NCBI GenBank assembly: GCA_963851415.1
Contig: CAWKPF010000002.1
Location: forward strand, 3,720,001 to 3,784,000
Direction of reading: 5' to 3'
Source: CAWKPF01 sp963851415
GTDB lineage: Bacteria > Acidobacteriota > Thermoanaerobaculia > Multivoradales > Multivoraceae
Length of the DNA stretch: 64,000 nt
Shown: one piece after another, positions 43,229-52,785 of the stretch
Position numbering within the stretch: the first letter of the stretch is position 1
How the letters are laid out: each line of letters starts with the position of its first letter
Translations under genes and position numbers: made by a program
The notes under the pieces: generated by a model
Told to the model about the DNA's origin: nothing
Databases searched by the model: none
What the model saw: the letters and a program-made list of their open reading frames with translations, nothing else

Positions 43229-44620
43229 ATGAAAGATAGTGAATCCAGCGCCGTTTTGACCGTGGAACCCCCGACCGAGCCCGTCGCGAGTGAGGATCTC
43301 AATCCCTTTCACATCGCGCAGCGCCAGTTCGAGGACGCGTGTCGCTACCTACCCGAGCTCGATCCTGGGCTGGTCGACTTCCTCAAGCTCCCCGATCGGA
43401 TGATCGTCGTCCAATTTCCGATCGAGACCGAAGATGGCAGGGTTCGCAACTTTCTCGGCTTTCGTGTCCTGCACAATCGGTCGCGTGGCCCCGGAAAGGG
43501 AGGGATCCGGTACCACCCCGACGTCACGTCTGACGAAGTGAGGGCACTCGCCTCCTGGATGACCTGGAAGTGTGCCGTGGTCGACGTGCCCTTCGGTGGC
43601 GCCAAGGGTGGCGTGGTGTGCAACCCCAAGAAGCTCACCTGTAGCGATCTGGGCAAGATCACCCGCCGGTTCATCTGGGCGTTGGGCGACAACATCGGGC
43701 CGCACACCGACATCCCGGCGCCCGACGTCAATACCGATGCCGCGACCATGGCGCGCATCTACGACACCTACGACATGATGCATCCCGGCCGCAACAACCT
43801 CCCGGTAGTGACCGGGAAGCCGGTCGAGATCGGTGGCTCACTCGGCCGCAACGAAGCCACTGCCCGTGGCTGTTTGTTCTCTACCCAGCTTGCCCTGTCG
43901 AAGGGGCTGGTGCCCGGCCTGTCGTCGGTGGAGGGGGCTACCGTGGTCATCCAGGGGTTCGGGAACGCCGGGAGGATCGCTGCCGAGTTGTTCACCGAGG
44001 CCGGGGCCCGGATCATCGCTGTGAGTGATTCTCAGGGCGGTATCCACTGTGAAGACGGGATCGATCCGGCCGAGGCGCAGGCGCGCAAGAAGGCCACGGG
44101 CTCGGTCGTCGGGTTGACGGACACGACCACGATCACCAACGAGGAGCTGTTGGCGCTGCCCTGCGACATTCTCATCCCTGCGGCGCTCGAGAATCAGATT
44201 CGAGCCGACAACGTGGCGGGGATCCAGGCGAAGCTGATCGCCGAGGCGGCGAATGGCCCCACGACTCCGAAAGCGGACGCCATCCTCTTCGAGCGCGGGA
44301 TTCCGGTCCTGCCCGACATCCTCGCCAACGCCGGTGGAGTGACGGTGTCCTACTACGAGTGGGTCCAGAACAACGAGAACGAGCAGTGGGACGAGGAGGT
44401 CGTCAACGAGAAGCTGCAGCGCAAGATGGAGAGGGCGACGGAGGCGGTGCTCAAAGAGCAGCGAACCCTGAACGAGACCTTGCCTCAGCTGCAGCAGCGT
44501 CGCAACGAGAAGGGGTTGGACGGCCCGGAGCTCGAGCCGGTGAGTCTGCGCCTGGCGGCATACGTGCTGGCGATTCGCAAGGTCGCTTCGGTGACCCTGG
44601 CGCGAGGAATCTGGCCCTAG
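43229..44620 (+). CDS. gdhA: Glutamate dehydrogenase (Glu/Leu/Phe/Val family)
   Basis: Interconverts glutamate and 2-oxoglutarate plus ammonia. 463 residues. The conserved N-terminal catalytic region has GPGKGGIRYHPDV (87-99), the substrate lysine Lys114 (WMTWKCAVVDVPFGGAKGG, with Lys126), and DIPAPDVNT. The dinucleotide-binding domain has GFGNAGRIAAE. Closest in pattern to the 410-450-residue hexameric family; the C-terminus carries an extra charged coil (EKLQRKMERATEAVLKEQ). Coenzyme preference cannot be read. The ATG at 43229 has AAGGTGA upstream. A perfect 20-base palindrome follows the stop. Confidence 0.95.
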   Translation: MKDSESSAVLTVEPPTEPVASEDLNPFHIAQRQFEDACRYLPELDPGLVDFLKLPDRMIVVQFPIETEDGRVRNFLGFRVLHNRSRGPGKGGIRYHPDVTSDEVRALASWMTWKCAVVDVPFGGAKGGVVCNPKKLTCSDLGKITRRFIWALGDNIGPHTDIPAPDVNTDAATMARIYDTYDMMHPGRNNLPVVTGKPVEIGGSLGRNEATARGCLFSTQLALSKGLVPGLSSVEGATVVIQGFGNAGRIAAELFTEAGARIIAVSDSQGGIHCEDGIDPAEAQARKKATGSVVGLTDTTTITNEELLALPCDILIPAALENQIRADNVAGIQAKLIAEAANGPTTPKADAILFERGIPVLPDILANAGGVTVSYYEWVQNNENEQWDEEVVNEKLQRKMERATEAVLKEQRTLNETLPQLQQRRNEKGLDGPELEPVSLRLAAYVLAIRKVASVTLARGIWP

Positions 44621-44621
44621 T

Positions 44622-44641
44622 CGGGGGCCGCGCGGCCCCCG
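44622..44641 (+). terminator. Perfect 20-base GC palindrome after gdhA
   Basis: The palindrome begins 2 bases after the gdhA stop and reads CGGGGGCCGC then its exact complement. It can form a very stable hairpin, but no T-tract follows. A -10-like TACCAT for the next gene begins 15 bases later. Confidence 0.5.
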
Positions 44642-44655
44642 GAACGGAATGGCGG

Positions 44656-44661
44656 TACCAT
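44656..44661 (+). promoter_or_regulatory. Putative -10 (TACCAT) giving a leaderless transcript
   Basis: TACCAT ends 7 bases before the GTG start at 44669. There is no Shine-Dalgarno between, consistent with a leaderless mRNA. Confidence 0.4.
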
Positions 44662-44668
44662 TCTCGCC

Positions 44669-46219
44669 GTGTGGCGAGCCGCTTCCCTGCCCCTCGTACT
44701 TCTCTCCGGAGTCCTGACTGCGCAGCAGACCCCGCTGCCCATGGAGTTGTGGCGCGACGCCACGGCCGACCTGCTGACTCGTACCGCCGAGTGGACCAAC
44801 CGGGTCGAGGTCGCCGATCTCGACGGTGACGGCTGGGTCGATCTGTTGTTCGCCAATGGAGGCGACTACTCGACGCCAGGAGAGCCGGAGCCCAACCGGG
44901 TCTTCCTGAATCGTGGTGCGGGCAGGCCGTTCGAGGAAGCGAAGGATCTCCTGGGTGGTCAGGGAGACTTTGCCCGAGTGATCAAGGTGCGCGACCTGAA
45001 CGCCGATGGACACCCGGACATCGTGGTCGGGACGACCTTCGAGAGCCGCTGTCGGCTCTATCTCGGCGAGGGAGGTGGGCGTTTTCTGGAAGTCTCGGAC
45101 AGTCACCTTCCGCGCCGACGGGTCAGCGTCGGCGACCTCGAGATCGGGGACGTCGACGCCGATGGCCACCTCGACCTCGTGCTCGTCGACTGGGGGGCCG
45201 GAGACTCCATGGTCAACGAGGGCGGTGGAGTGCTGCTCTGGCGTGGGGACGGCACCGGGCACTTCGGGGACGAAACGTGGAGCCGAGTGCCGATCACGCG
45301 ATTCGGATTCTCCTGGGACCTCGAACTGCTCGACGCCGACAACGACTGGGATCTCGATATCGCCGTTTCCTGCAAGCGCTGTGAGGCGAGTCGCCTGATG
45401 CGCAACGACGGTCGCGGCTACTTCGTCCTCGACCGCCGCGCCCTGCCGGCCTTCACCAACAACTACGACCTCGAGCCGATGGACCTCGACGGGGACGGCG
45501 ATCTCGACCTCGTGACGATCAACGATGGGGAGATCGTGGGCGGAGTCGCCCACCATCGCCGCCAGCACGTCTTCCTCAACGACGGTGCCGGGATGTTCCA
45601 GGACGCCACCGAGGTGCTGTGGCCCGACGCCGAAAACCCCGGTGAAGACGACAACATGGTCGCCTTTCTCGACTACGACTCGGATGGAGATGCCGACTTT
45701 CTGCTCGCGTCTCTCACCGGGGCCGATCGCCTCTTGATCAACGACGGCAGCGGGGCTCTGCGTCAGGCGCCCGCGGTCCTGAGTGGCGACCCGACCCCCG
45801 GGACGCTGCACCTGGCGCTCGCCGACCTCGACGGCGACCGTCGTCTCGACGTGGTGATGGCTCAGGGCGAGCATCCCACTGCCGTCGAAGAGCGGATCTT
45901 CCTCGGCAGCGGACTGGCGCCCGATACCGCAGCGCCCCATCTGCGCGTCGCGCCGCCCGAGCTCCTGGGCGAGGGGCGCTGGCGAGTTCGCGCGCGGGCT
46001 CACGACTCGAAGAGTCCCAGCCGGGCCCACGACTGGAAGAGCGTCGAGCTGCGCTGGCGAGAGGATGACCGCGATTCCGTGCTGCCCATGACCTGGTACG
46101 GCGAGTACCTGTGGCGGGCGACCGCTGAGCTCGGGCCGCAGCCGGGGTCAGACCTCGAGATCTGTGCCGAGGATGCCGCGGGAAACCGGAGCTGCGTCCG
46201 CCTCGAACCCCCGGCGTAG
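44669..46219 (+). CDS. FG-GAP/VCBS-repeat secreted protein
   Basis: 516 residues from a GTG at 44669; a short signal peptide ends near LTAQQ. Most of the protein is repeats of the pattern DLDGDGxxDL(L/V) (for example VADLDGDGWVDLLFANGG, DVDADGHLDLVLVDWG, DLDGDGDLDLVTINDG and LDYDSDGDADFLLA), spaced about 50-60 residues as in seven-bladed FG-GAP propellers that bind calcium in the D-x-D-x-D loops. A C-terminal beta domain of about 90 residues follows (from about 425). Function is probably surface binding or adhesion. It is leaderless by the promoter spacing. Confidence 0.88.
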   Translation: MWRAASLPLVLLSGVLTAQQTPLPMELWRDATADLLTRTAEWTNRVEVADLDGDGWVDLLFANGGDYSTPGEPEPNRVFLNRGAGRPFEEAKDLLGGQGDFARVIKVRDLNADGHPDIVVGTTFESRCRLYLGEGGGRFLEVSDSHLPRRRVSVGDLEIGDVDADGHLDLVLVDWGAGDSMVNEGGGVLLWRGDGTGHFGDETWSRVPITRFGFSWDLELLDADNDWDLDIAVSCKRCEASRLMRNDGRGYFVLDRRALPAFTNNYDLEPMDLDGDGDLDLVTINDGEIVGGVAHHRRQHVFLNDGAGMFQDATEVLWPDAENPGEDDNMVAFLDYDSDGDADFLLASLTGADRLLINDGSGALRQAPAVLSGDPTPGTLHLALADLDGDRRLDVVMAQGEHPTAVEERIFLGSGLAPDTAAPHLRVAPPELLGEGRWRVRARAHDSKSPSRAHDWKSVELRWREDDRDSVLPMTWYGEYLWRATAELGPQPGSDLEICAEDAAGNRSCVRLEPPA

Positions 46220-46448
46220 ATGGGCACCTCGTCGGGTCGGGTGACCGGATCGGACGACGGAGGACCCCCGGGTCGAAGCCCTCCGGGATAGACTGGTCCC
46301 AATACTCCGCGCACAGAGCTGAGCCAACGACCAAGCGTGCAGCCGTGCGACCGCTTCATCCCGCCGGGGCTGGAGCGTCCTACGGGCTCGAGTGACGGTG
46401 GCCCATGGCAAGGCACTCCAGTCAACGATCTCGAGTCGGGAGGACGAC

Positions 46449-48083
46449 ATGCCAGATACTTCGTCGCGGTACCGAAAGTGCAGGAGTCGGTTCCCGATCG
46501 TGGGCGGGACGGCCATCGTCCTCGCCTGTCTGCTGCCGGGTGGGGCCCTCGGCGCCGACTTCTCCGTTGCCGAGCAGATTCTCGAGAGCGGAACCCTCGG
46601 AGGGACGCGCGGCTTGCGGGTCCGTCGAGTCGGTGCCCCGACCGCGGCGTTCTCCAGGCAGGGGAGCTACGTGTTCTACCCGGCGAGCACGATCAAGGTC
46701 CTCGAGCACCTGTATGCGATGACCCTGATCGATCAGGGTACCTGGGACCTGTTCGGGACCACGCCCAGCATCTGCACGACGAGCACGAACTGTTCGTCGG
46801 CCTCCAACGGAGGCAGCTGCGGAGCTCAGGAGTGGTGGCTGTTCACCGTCGTTCAGCAGATGATGCGCGTGTCTTCGAACCGGGCCACCAACGCCATCCA
46901 GGAGGAGGTGGGGCGGGAGTTCTTTCCCCAGCAGGCCGATCCGGCGGCCTGGGGGCGATTCCTGATGACCGGCTTCGCCCACGCGAACGTCGGCATGCCC
47001 GATACCGAGCTCGAGCACAAGCTGGGCTGTGGTGGACCCTGCCAGTTCGATCCCGCCAATCGGCTCACCCTGGTCGACATCGAAGCGCTCTACGAAGACA
47101 TCGCGATCAATGCGGCCGTCCTCTCGCCCGGGATGCGCCTGACGCTGCACGACACGATGCTCAACGAAGCGAACTCGTTCGTGAATTCCGTGGTCAACCA
47201 GGAGGCGGCGTCGACCGGACGCACACAGTACCGCGACGCCTTCAAAGCGAAGATCTTCATGATCTTCAAGGACGGCAATCAGGACTGCTCGGGCAAGGAC
47301 CATCGCTCGAGCGCGGGACTGATCCAGCTGCCGACTCATGGGGGAACGTACAAGCGTCTTCACACCTGGGGTGTCTTCACCGACGAGTCCCAGGTCGAGT
47401 TCTACCTTCCCGGCACCATGGCTGCGGCCACTCGTGAGCTCCTCCGCTATCCGATTCGAGCGGCTCTCCTGACCTGGGGCAACTTCTGGCGAGCGCAACA
47501 GGCGGGCACCCTGCTGACACGGGTCGAGGCGCTACCGGCCCACCAGGAGGCCACTCTGATCGGCGATCTGGTTCGCGAGGCTGGACGGGCTCTGCTCGGT
47601 TCGCAGGATGCACTCGACCAGACCGAGCGCGACTACGGGACGGCTGTTGCCGAACTGAAGGCCGCGGTGGAGCGGTTGGAGCAGGCACGCAATCCGCCGC
47701 CCACGTTGCGGGGAGGGACCGGGGAGCCTCCCGTTCCAGAAGAGCTGGTGGAGGATGTCGTCGCACTCGCCCGCGAGCTGGTCCTCGACGCGGCGGCGGT
47801 GGCGTACATGACGTCCGATGCGACCGCGCTCGCGACGGTCCTCGCCAGCATGGAGACCGATCTCGCCGAGGGGGGGCAATCGAGTGCCGGCGGCCTCCAC
47901 ACGGCAGCCGTTGGTCACTACGCCGATGCCGCGACGCTCGGTTCCCCTCTCGTGGACTGGGCCTCGCGGGGCCCCGCCTCGGAAGACACGGCTTCCGGCT
48001 TCGTCGGGAGCTCCGGCTGGATCTACGGCGACGATTTCGAGACCGGCGATTTCTCGTTCTGGCCTACGAGGGCCGCCCCCTAG
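46449..48083 (+). CDS. Class A beta-lactamase-like serine hydrolase, secreted, with C-terminal sorting-like motif
   Basis: 544 residues from the ATG at 46449 (GGGAGG 6 bases upstream). A signal peptide covers about residues 14-36. The beta-lactamase-type catalytic region has SxxK as Ser80/Lys83 (YPASTIKV) and SSNRATNAI in the place of the SDN loop; a KTG-like third element is not obvious. A coiled-coil-prone segment (about 390-440) precedes the tail GWIYGDDFETGDFSFWP, which resembles the D-x-F-E-x-G-D-x-S-x-W end found on many secreted proteins of this bacterial group. It may act on peptidoglycan or on beta-lactams; the cysteine-rich insert near 120-140 is unusual. Confidence 0.8.
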   Translation: MPDTSSRYRKCRSRFPIVGGTAIVLACLLPGGALGADFSVAEQILESGTLGGTRGLRVRRVGAPTAAFSRQGSYVFYPASTIKVLEHLYAMTLIDQGTWDLFGTTPSICTTSTNCSSASNGGSCGAQEWWLFTVVQQMMRVSSNRATNAIQEEVGREFFPQQADPAAWGRFLMTGFAHANVGMPDTELEHKLGCGGPCQFDPANRLTLVDIEALYEDIAINAAVLSPGMRLTLHDTMLNEANSFVNSVVNQEAASTGRTQYRDAFKAKIFMIFKDGNQDCSGKDHRSSAGLIQLPTHGGTYKRLHTWGVFTDESQVEFYLPGTMAAATRELLRYPIRAALLTWGNFWRAQQAGTLLTRVEALPAHQEATLIGDLVREAGRALLGSQDALDQTERDYGTAVAELKAAVERLEQARNPPPTLRGGTGEPPVPEELVEDVVALARELVLDAAAVAYMTSDATALATVLASMETDLAEGGQSSAGGLHTAAVGHYADAATLGSPLVDWASRGPASEDTASGFVGSSGWIYGDDFETGDFSFWPTRAAP

Positions 48084-48138
48084 CCGGAGGACCGGCTGCC
48101 CGTCGAGCGCCCAGGGGCGCGTTCTATGCTCGTCGGTC

Positions 48139-48144
48139 TATAAT
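48139..48144 (+). promoter_or_regulatory. Putative -10 (TATAAT)
   Basis: A perfect consensus TATAAT lies 91 bases before the start of the DUF1549/DUF1553 protein gene. There is no matching -35 at 16-18 bases. Confidence 0.35.
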
Positions 48145-48235
48145 CGGACACCCTTTCCCGATAGCCCGGGCCCCGAAGGGGCTCCTGTTGGCGAAGAGTT
48201 CGGAGGCACGAGAGAGGGTCTTCAAGGAGGCTCGG

Positions 48236-51200
48236 ATGTTTCGGAGCTCTCGGTTTGCCCGTTGGTTGCCCTGCGCTGTCCTCGTACTGGCCGCCGGACC
48301 CGTCTTGGCGCAGGGCGAGGACGAGCCTGCCGGAGACGTCGTCGCCGTGGCGGATCACGAGTTCTTCGAGAACCGGATCCGCCCGCTGCTGCAGCGGCGC
48401 TGCTTCAAGTGCCACACCGACGACGAGCTCGGCGATCTGCGACTCGACTCGCGCGCCTCGATGCTCCGCGGCGGCGCCTCGGGGCCAGCGGTCGTCCCGG
48501 GTGATCCCGATGCCAGTCTGCTCATCCTGGCGGTGCGGCACGAGCTGCCCGAGCTCGAGATGCCGCTCGGCGGCAAGCTCACCGATCAACAGATCGCCGA
48601 TCTCACGGAGTGGGTGCGTGCGGGAGCGGTGTGGCCCGGTGAGGCGAGCCCGGCCGCAGACGTCTCGCCCGCTCCCACCGTCACTGCCGAGCAGCGTGCG
48701 TTCTGGTCGTTTCAGCCGCTCCGAAACCCGAAGCCTCCCGCGGTCGAAGACGACGGCTGGGTGCGCAACGACGTCGATCGGTTCGTCAAGGCGCGCCTCG
48801 AGTCCGAAGGGCTCGAGCCGGTCGCCGAAGCGGAGCGGCGTGACCTCATTCGCCGCGCGAGCTTCGATCTGATCGGGCTACCTCCGACCCCCGAGGAGAT
48901 CGAGGCCTTCCTGGGTGACCCGTCGCCCGATGCTTTCGAGAAGGTGGTCGAGCGCCTGCTCGCCTCTCCCCACTACGGGGAGCGCTGGGGGAGGCGCTGG
49001 CTCGACGTCGTCCGCTACGGCGAAGACGACACCCGCGGATTGGCCGAAGACGGCTCGGGTCGGGAGCGCTATCCGTCGGCACACCTCTATCGAGACTGGG
49101 TGGTGCAGGCCTTCAATCGCGACATGCCCTATTCGCGCTTCGTGCAGGCCCAGTTGGCAGCGGATCAGCTTTCGCTCGCCGAGGACGAGGACCGCGAGGA
49201 GCTCGTTCCCGGCCTCGGCCTGTTGGGGATTGGCCCCTGGTACTACGACATCGCCGAGCCCGCCGTCGCCCGAGCCGACGAGCGCCACGATCGGGTCGAC
49301 GTGACGACCCGCGCTTTCCTGGGATTGACGGTCGGCTGCGCTCGCTGCCACAACCACAAGTACGATCCGATTCCCACTCAGGACTACTACGCGCTGGCGG
49401 GCATCTTCAACAATGCCAACTACCACGAGTATCCGATCGGCGGGGAAGAGGTGGCGGCGAAGCTCGAAGAGAAGAAGGAGTACCTCGAGGCGCTACGCCA
49501 GGAGTTGAGGGACTTCCAGAACACCTCGAACAAGCGACTGAGTCGCATCCTGGCCCGCCAGGCCTCGCGCTACATGATGGCTGCGTGGAAGGTCACCGGC
49601 GAGCCGGAGATGGAGATCGACAAGGTCCTCTACGAGGAGAAGCTCGATCTCGAAGTGCTGGAGCGCTGGATCGATTTCCTCGATGACGAGCCCCAGCACT
49701 ATCCCCATCTGACGGACTGGCAGGCGATGATCGCCGATGAGGGCGGTGACGAAGAGCGGGCCCAGGAGCTGGCCGACCGGTTCCAGCGGGAGCTGCAGCA
49801 ACTGCTGGTCGACAAGCGCAAGCTGACCGAGAAGAACGAGTGGATCATCGCGCGGGGCACCGAGACTCCTCCCGACGAGCGCAAGTCGACTCCGATGCCC
49901 AACGGCTTCGAGAGCTTCTTCGACAAGCATCAGCTGGAGTTGGACACGCTCGACCGGGAACGCTTCAACCTGTTCATGGACGTGTTCGACTACGACCTCC
50001 ACGGCACCGCCGACTACTACAACTTCGATCCGGGGCTGTTGAGCTTCTGGGACTGGGGATTGGAGCGCCAGCTCAGCCCGGAGGAGGTGGCGCACCTCGA
50101 GTCGCTGCGCGAAGAGATCGAGTCGGTCCGGGAGGAGATTGCCGAGATTCCCTTTGCCATGGGAGTCAAGGACAAGGAGCCCGACCAGATCGCCGATCTG
50201 GGCCTGCATCTGCGCGGCAGTCCACACAACCTGGGTGCGCCGGTGCCGCGGTACTTCCTGACGGTGCTGCGCGATCCCGAGGCGGAGCCGTTCTCCGAGG
50301 GTAGCGGGCGGCTCGGGCTTTCCGAGGCCATCGTGGCCCATCCGCTCACGGCGCGGGTGATGGTGAACCGCGTCTGGCGCTGGCACTTCGGTACGGGCAT
50401 CGTCGACACACCCAGCAACTTCGGCAAGATGGGCGACCCGCCTTCGCACCCCGATCTGCTCGAGTACCTCGCCTCCGGCTTCGTGGAGAGTGGGATGTCG
50501 ATCAAGGAGCTTCATCGTCAGATGATGCTGTCCACGACCTACCGGCTGTCGACCAGGAGCGAGCCGGAGAATTTGAAACGCGACCCGGGCAACCGCCTCT
50601 ACTGGCGAGCCAATCGACGGCGTCTGGAGGCGGAGGAGATCCGGGACTCGTTGCTCATGGTGGCAGGACGGCTCGATCCGGAGCTCGGGGGCAAGTCGCA
50701 GCCGCTGGCCGACGATGAGAACCTTCGCCGCACGCTCTACAGCGAGGTCAGCCGTTTCCAGATCGACACCTACCTGCAGACCTTCGACTTTCCGAACCCG
50801 AGCCTCACCGCCGAGAAGCGATTCACCACGAACGTACCGTTGCAGAACCTCTACTTCATGAACAGCGAGTTCGTGTTCGAACAGGCGCAGGCGCTGGCCA
50901 CTCGCTTGACGGGTGCCGTTCCCGAAGAAGATCCCGAGGAGCCCGAGCCGGACGCCGACCCCAAGGCCAAGGGCGACGACTCCGAGGGCGACCCGGACGA
51001 CTCGGGCCGTGTCGACGCCCAGGAGCTGGCTGCCGCTGCGGCGATGGAAGACCCCGATCGCATCCGCAGGGCCTACGCTTTGCTCTACGGGAGAGCTCCG
51101 GTCGGAGCCGAGCTCGACAGTGGGCTCACCTTTCTCGCTCAGGCGATCAGTTCCGAGGAGGAGAGTGACGGCGACTCGAGAGTTCTCGACGCCTGGACTC

Positions 51201-51250
51201 GCTACACCCGAGCTCTCCTGAGTGCCAACGAGTTCCGCTTCGTGAACTGA
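48236..51250 (+). CDS. DUF1549/DUF1553 protein with cytochrome c-type haem motifs
   Basis: 1004 residues from an ATG at 48236 (AAGGAGG 5 bases upstream); a signal peptide ends VLAQ. Residues 40-120 hold a planctomycete-type cytochrome domain with Cys56-x-x-Cys59-His60. The DUF1549 domain (about 160-370) contains DLIRRASFDLIGLPPTPEE and a second CxxCH (GCARCHNHKYDPI). The DUF1553 domain occupies the rest (about 680-1000), with MVNRVWRWHFG and SPEE-type motifs, separated by a charged helical stretch. The pair with DUF1501 is common in planctomycetes and some other phyla; its enzyme activity is unknown, and links to polysaccharide or sulfatase systems are only suggested. It is periplasmic. Confidence 0.92.
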   Translation: MFRSSRFARWLPCAVLVLAAGPVLAQGEDEPAGDVVAVADHEFFENRIRPLLQRRCFKCHTDDELGDLRLDSRASMLRGGASGPAVVPGDPDASLLILAVRHELPELEMPLGGKLTDQQIADLTEWVRAGAVWPGEASPAADVSPAPTVTAEQRAFWSFQPLRNPKPPAVEDDGWVRNDVDRFVKARLESEGLEPVAEAERRDLIRRASFDLIGLPPTPEEIEAFLGDPSPDAFEKVVERLLASPHYGERWGRRWLDVVRYGEDDTRGLAEDGSGRERYPSAHLYRDWVVQAFNRDMPYSRFVQAQLAADQLSLAEDEDREELVPGLGLLGIGPWYYDIAEPAVARADERHDRVDVTTRAFLGLTVGCARCHNHKYDPIPTQDYYALAGIFNNANYHEYPIGGEEVAAKLEEKKEYLEALRQELRDFQNTSNKRLSRILARQASRYMMAAWKVTGEPEMEIDKVLYEEKLDLEVLERWIDFLDDEPQHYPHLTDWQAMIADEGGDEERAQELADRFQRELQQLLVDKRKLTEKNEWIIARGTETPPDERKSTPMPNGFESFFDKHQLELDTLDRERFNLFMDVFDYDLHGTADYYNFDPGLLSFWDWGLERQLSPEEVAHLESLREEIESVREEIAEIPFAMGVKDKEPDQIADLGLHLRGSPHNLGAPVPRYFLTVLRDPEAEPFSEGSGRLGLSEAIVAHPLTARVMVNRVWRWHFGTGIVDTPSNFGKMGDPPSHPDLLEYLASGFVESGMSIKELHRQMMLSTTYRLSTRSEPENLKRDPGNRLYWRANRRRLEAEEIRDSLLMVAGRLDPELGGKSQPLADDENLRRTLYSEVSRFQIDTYLQTFDFPNPSLTAEKRFTTNVPLQNLYFMNSEFVFEQAQALATRLTGAVPEEDPEEPEPDADPKAKGDDSEGDPDDSGRVDAQELAAAAAMEDPDRIRRAYALLYGRAPVGAELDSGLTFLAQAISSEEESDGDSRVLDAWTRYTRALLSANEFRFVN

Positions 51251-51297
51251 CGGCCCACGACTTCTCGACGAGAGGCTACAACCACAAGGACCGAAGC

Positions 51298-52761
51298 ATG
51301 TCGCATGACTGCAAGCACCAGCAGCCGCTGACCCGACGGGAGGCGCTGCGCACCATGGGCAGCGGCTTCGGCATGCTGGCCTTCTCCAACCTCGTGGGCC
51401 AATCGCTCCTGAAGAGCGGCGCTCTCTACGGAAGTGACGATTCCCTGATCGGTGGTCGCCTCGACTTCGAGCCGAAGGCCAAGCGAGTGATCTTCCTGTT
51501 CATGAACGGAGGAGTGTCTCAGGTCGACTGCTTCGATCCCAAGCCCGAGTTGACCAGGTACCACGGTCAGCCTCTCCCGGGCGAGCAGATCGCCACCGAA
51601 CGCAAGACGGGTACGCTGATGGCCTCGCCGTTCTCGTTCCAGAAGTACGGCGAGAGCGGGCTGGAATTCAGCGAGCTCTGGCCCCATCTCGGAGAGTGCG
51701 CCGACGACATCTGCATGATCCGCTCGATGACCACGGACATTCCGAATCACGAGCCCTCGCTCCTGATGATGAACACCGGGCACATCCAGCCGGGTCGACC
51801 CTCGATGGGCTCGTGGATCACCTACGGCCTCGGCTTCGAGAACGAGAACCTGCCGGGATTCGTGGTGCTGTGCCCCGATCAGCCCACGGTGATCGGGCCG
51901 CCGCTGTGGAGCAACTCCTTCCTCCCCTCGATCCATCAAGGCACCTTCATCTCCGACAAGGAGCCGCGACGCGCCAAGGATTTCGACCCGGAGAAGGTGA
52001 TTCCCTACATCCGGCGCCACGAGAGCGTCGATGCCGACACCCAACGTGCCGAGCTCGATCTGGTCGACGAGCTCAACCGCCTTCAGCTCGAGCGCATGGG
52101 AGAGGACGATCCGCAGCTCGAGGGTGCGATCCAGTCGATGGAGACCGCCTATCGCATGCAGACCGAGGCGCCCGAGGTGTTCGACATTCGTCAGGAGTCC
52201 GAGGCCACTCAGAAGCTGTACGGCCCGGGCAGCACGGCCCGGGGCTGCCTGACCGCGGTGCGACTGATCGAGGAAGGGGTGCGCATGGTGCAGGTGTACT
52301 ACGCCAAGGGCGACCCCTGGGATCACCACGAAGACATCATGCAGCATCGGCGCAATGCCCACGATTCCGATCAGGCGTTCGCCGCGGTGATCAAAGACCT
52401 CAAGTCGAGAGGACTGTTCGAGGACACGCTCGTGGTGTGCGGCTCCGAGTTCGGGCGGACACCGGTGCTCGAGACCGGTGGCGGTATGGCGGGTGGGCGC
52501 GTGGTCAACGGTCGAGACCACAACCCCTTCGGCTTCACGGTGTGGCTCGCCGGCGCGGGGATCAAGGGAGGCACGGTCTACGGTGCTACGGACGACTTCG
52601 GCTTCAAAGCGGTCGAGAACCCGACCCACGTGCACGATCTGCACGCCACCATCCTCTATCTCCTCGGGATCGATCACGAGAAGCTCACCGCCCGCTACAG
52701 TGGCCGGGACTTCCGACTCACTGACGTCTCGGGCCAGGTGATCCACGACATCCTGGCCTAG
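51298..52761 (+). CDS. DUF1501 protein, Tat-type N-terminus
   Basis: 487 residues. The N-terminus TRREALRTMGSGFGML has an arginine pair and hydrophobic stretch like a Tat signal. The rest matches DUF1501 (sulfatase/alkaline-phosphatase-related fold): KRVIFLFMNGGVSQVDCFDPKP near residue 62, DPWDHHEDIMQH, VVCGSEFGRTP and GRDHNPFGFTVWLAG near the C-terminus. It begins 47 bases after the DUF1549/1553 gene, its usual partner, so the two products probably work together outside the cytoplasm. The reaction is not known. Confidence 0.92.
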   Translation: MSHDCKHQQPLTRREALRTMGSGFGMLAFSNLVGQSLLKSGALYGSDDSLIGGRLDFEPKAKRVIFLFMNGGVSQVDCFDPKPELTRYHGQPLPGEQIATERKTGTLMASPFSFQKYGESGLEFSELWPHLGECADDICMIRSMTTDIPNHEPSLLMMNTGHIQPGRPSMGSWITYGLGFENENLPGFVVLCPDQPTVIGPPLWSNSFLPSIHQGTFISDKEPRRAKDFDPEKVIPYIRRHESVDADTQRAELDLVDELNRLQLERMGEDDPQLEGAIQSMETAYRMQTEAPEVFDIRQESEATQKLYGPGSTARGCLTAVRLIEEGVRMVQVYYAKGDPWDHHEDIMQHRRNAHDSDQAFAAVIKDLKSRGLFEDTLVVCGSEFGRTPVLETGGGMAGGRVVNGRDHNPFGFTVWLAGAGIKGGTVYGATDDFGFKAVENPTHVHDLHATILYLLGIDHEKLTARYSGRDFRLTDVSGQVIHDILA

Positions 52762-52785
52762 AGGACGCGCTGGAGGAACCCGCTG

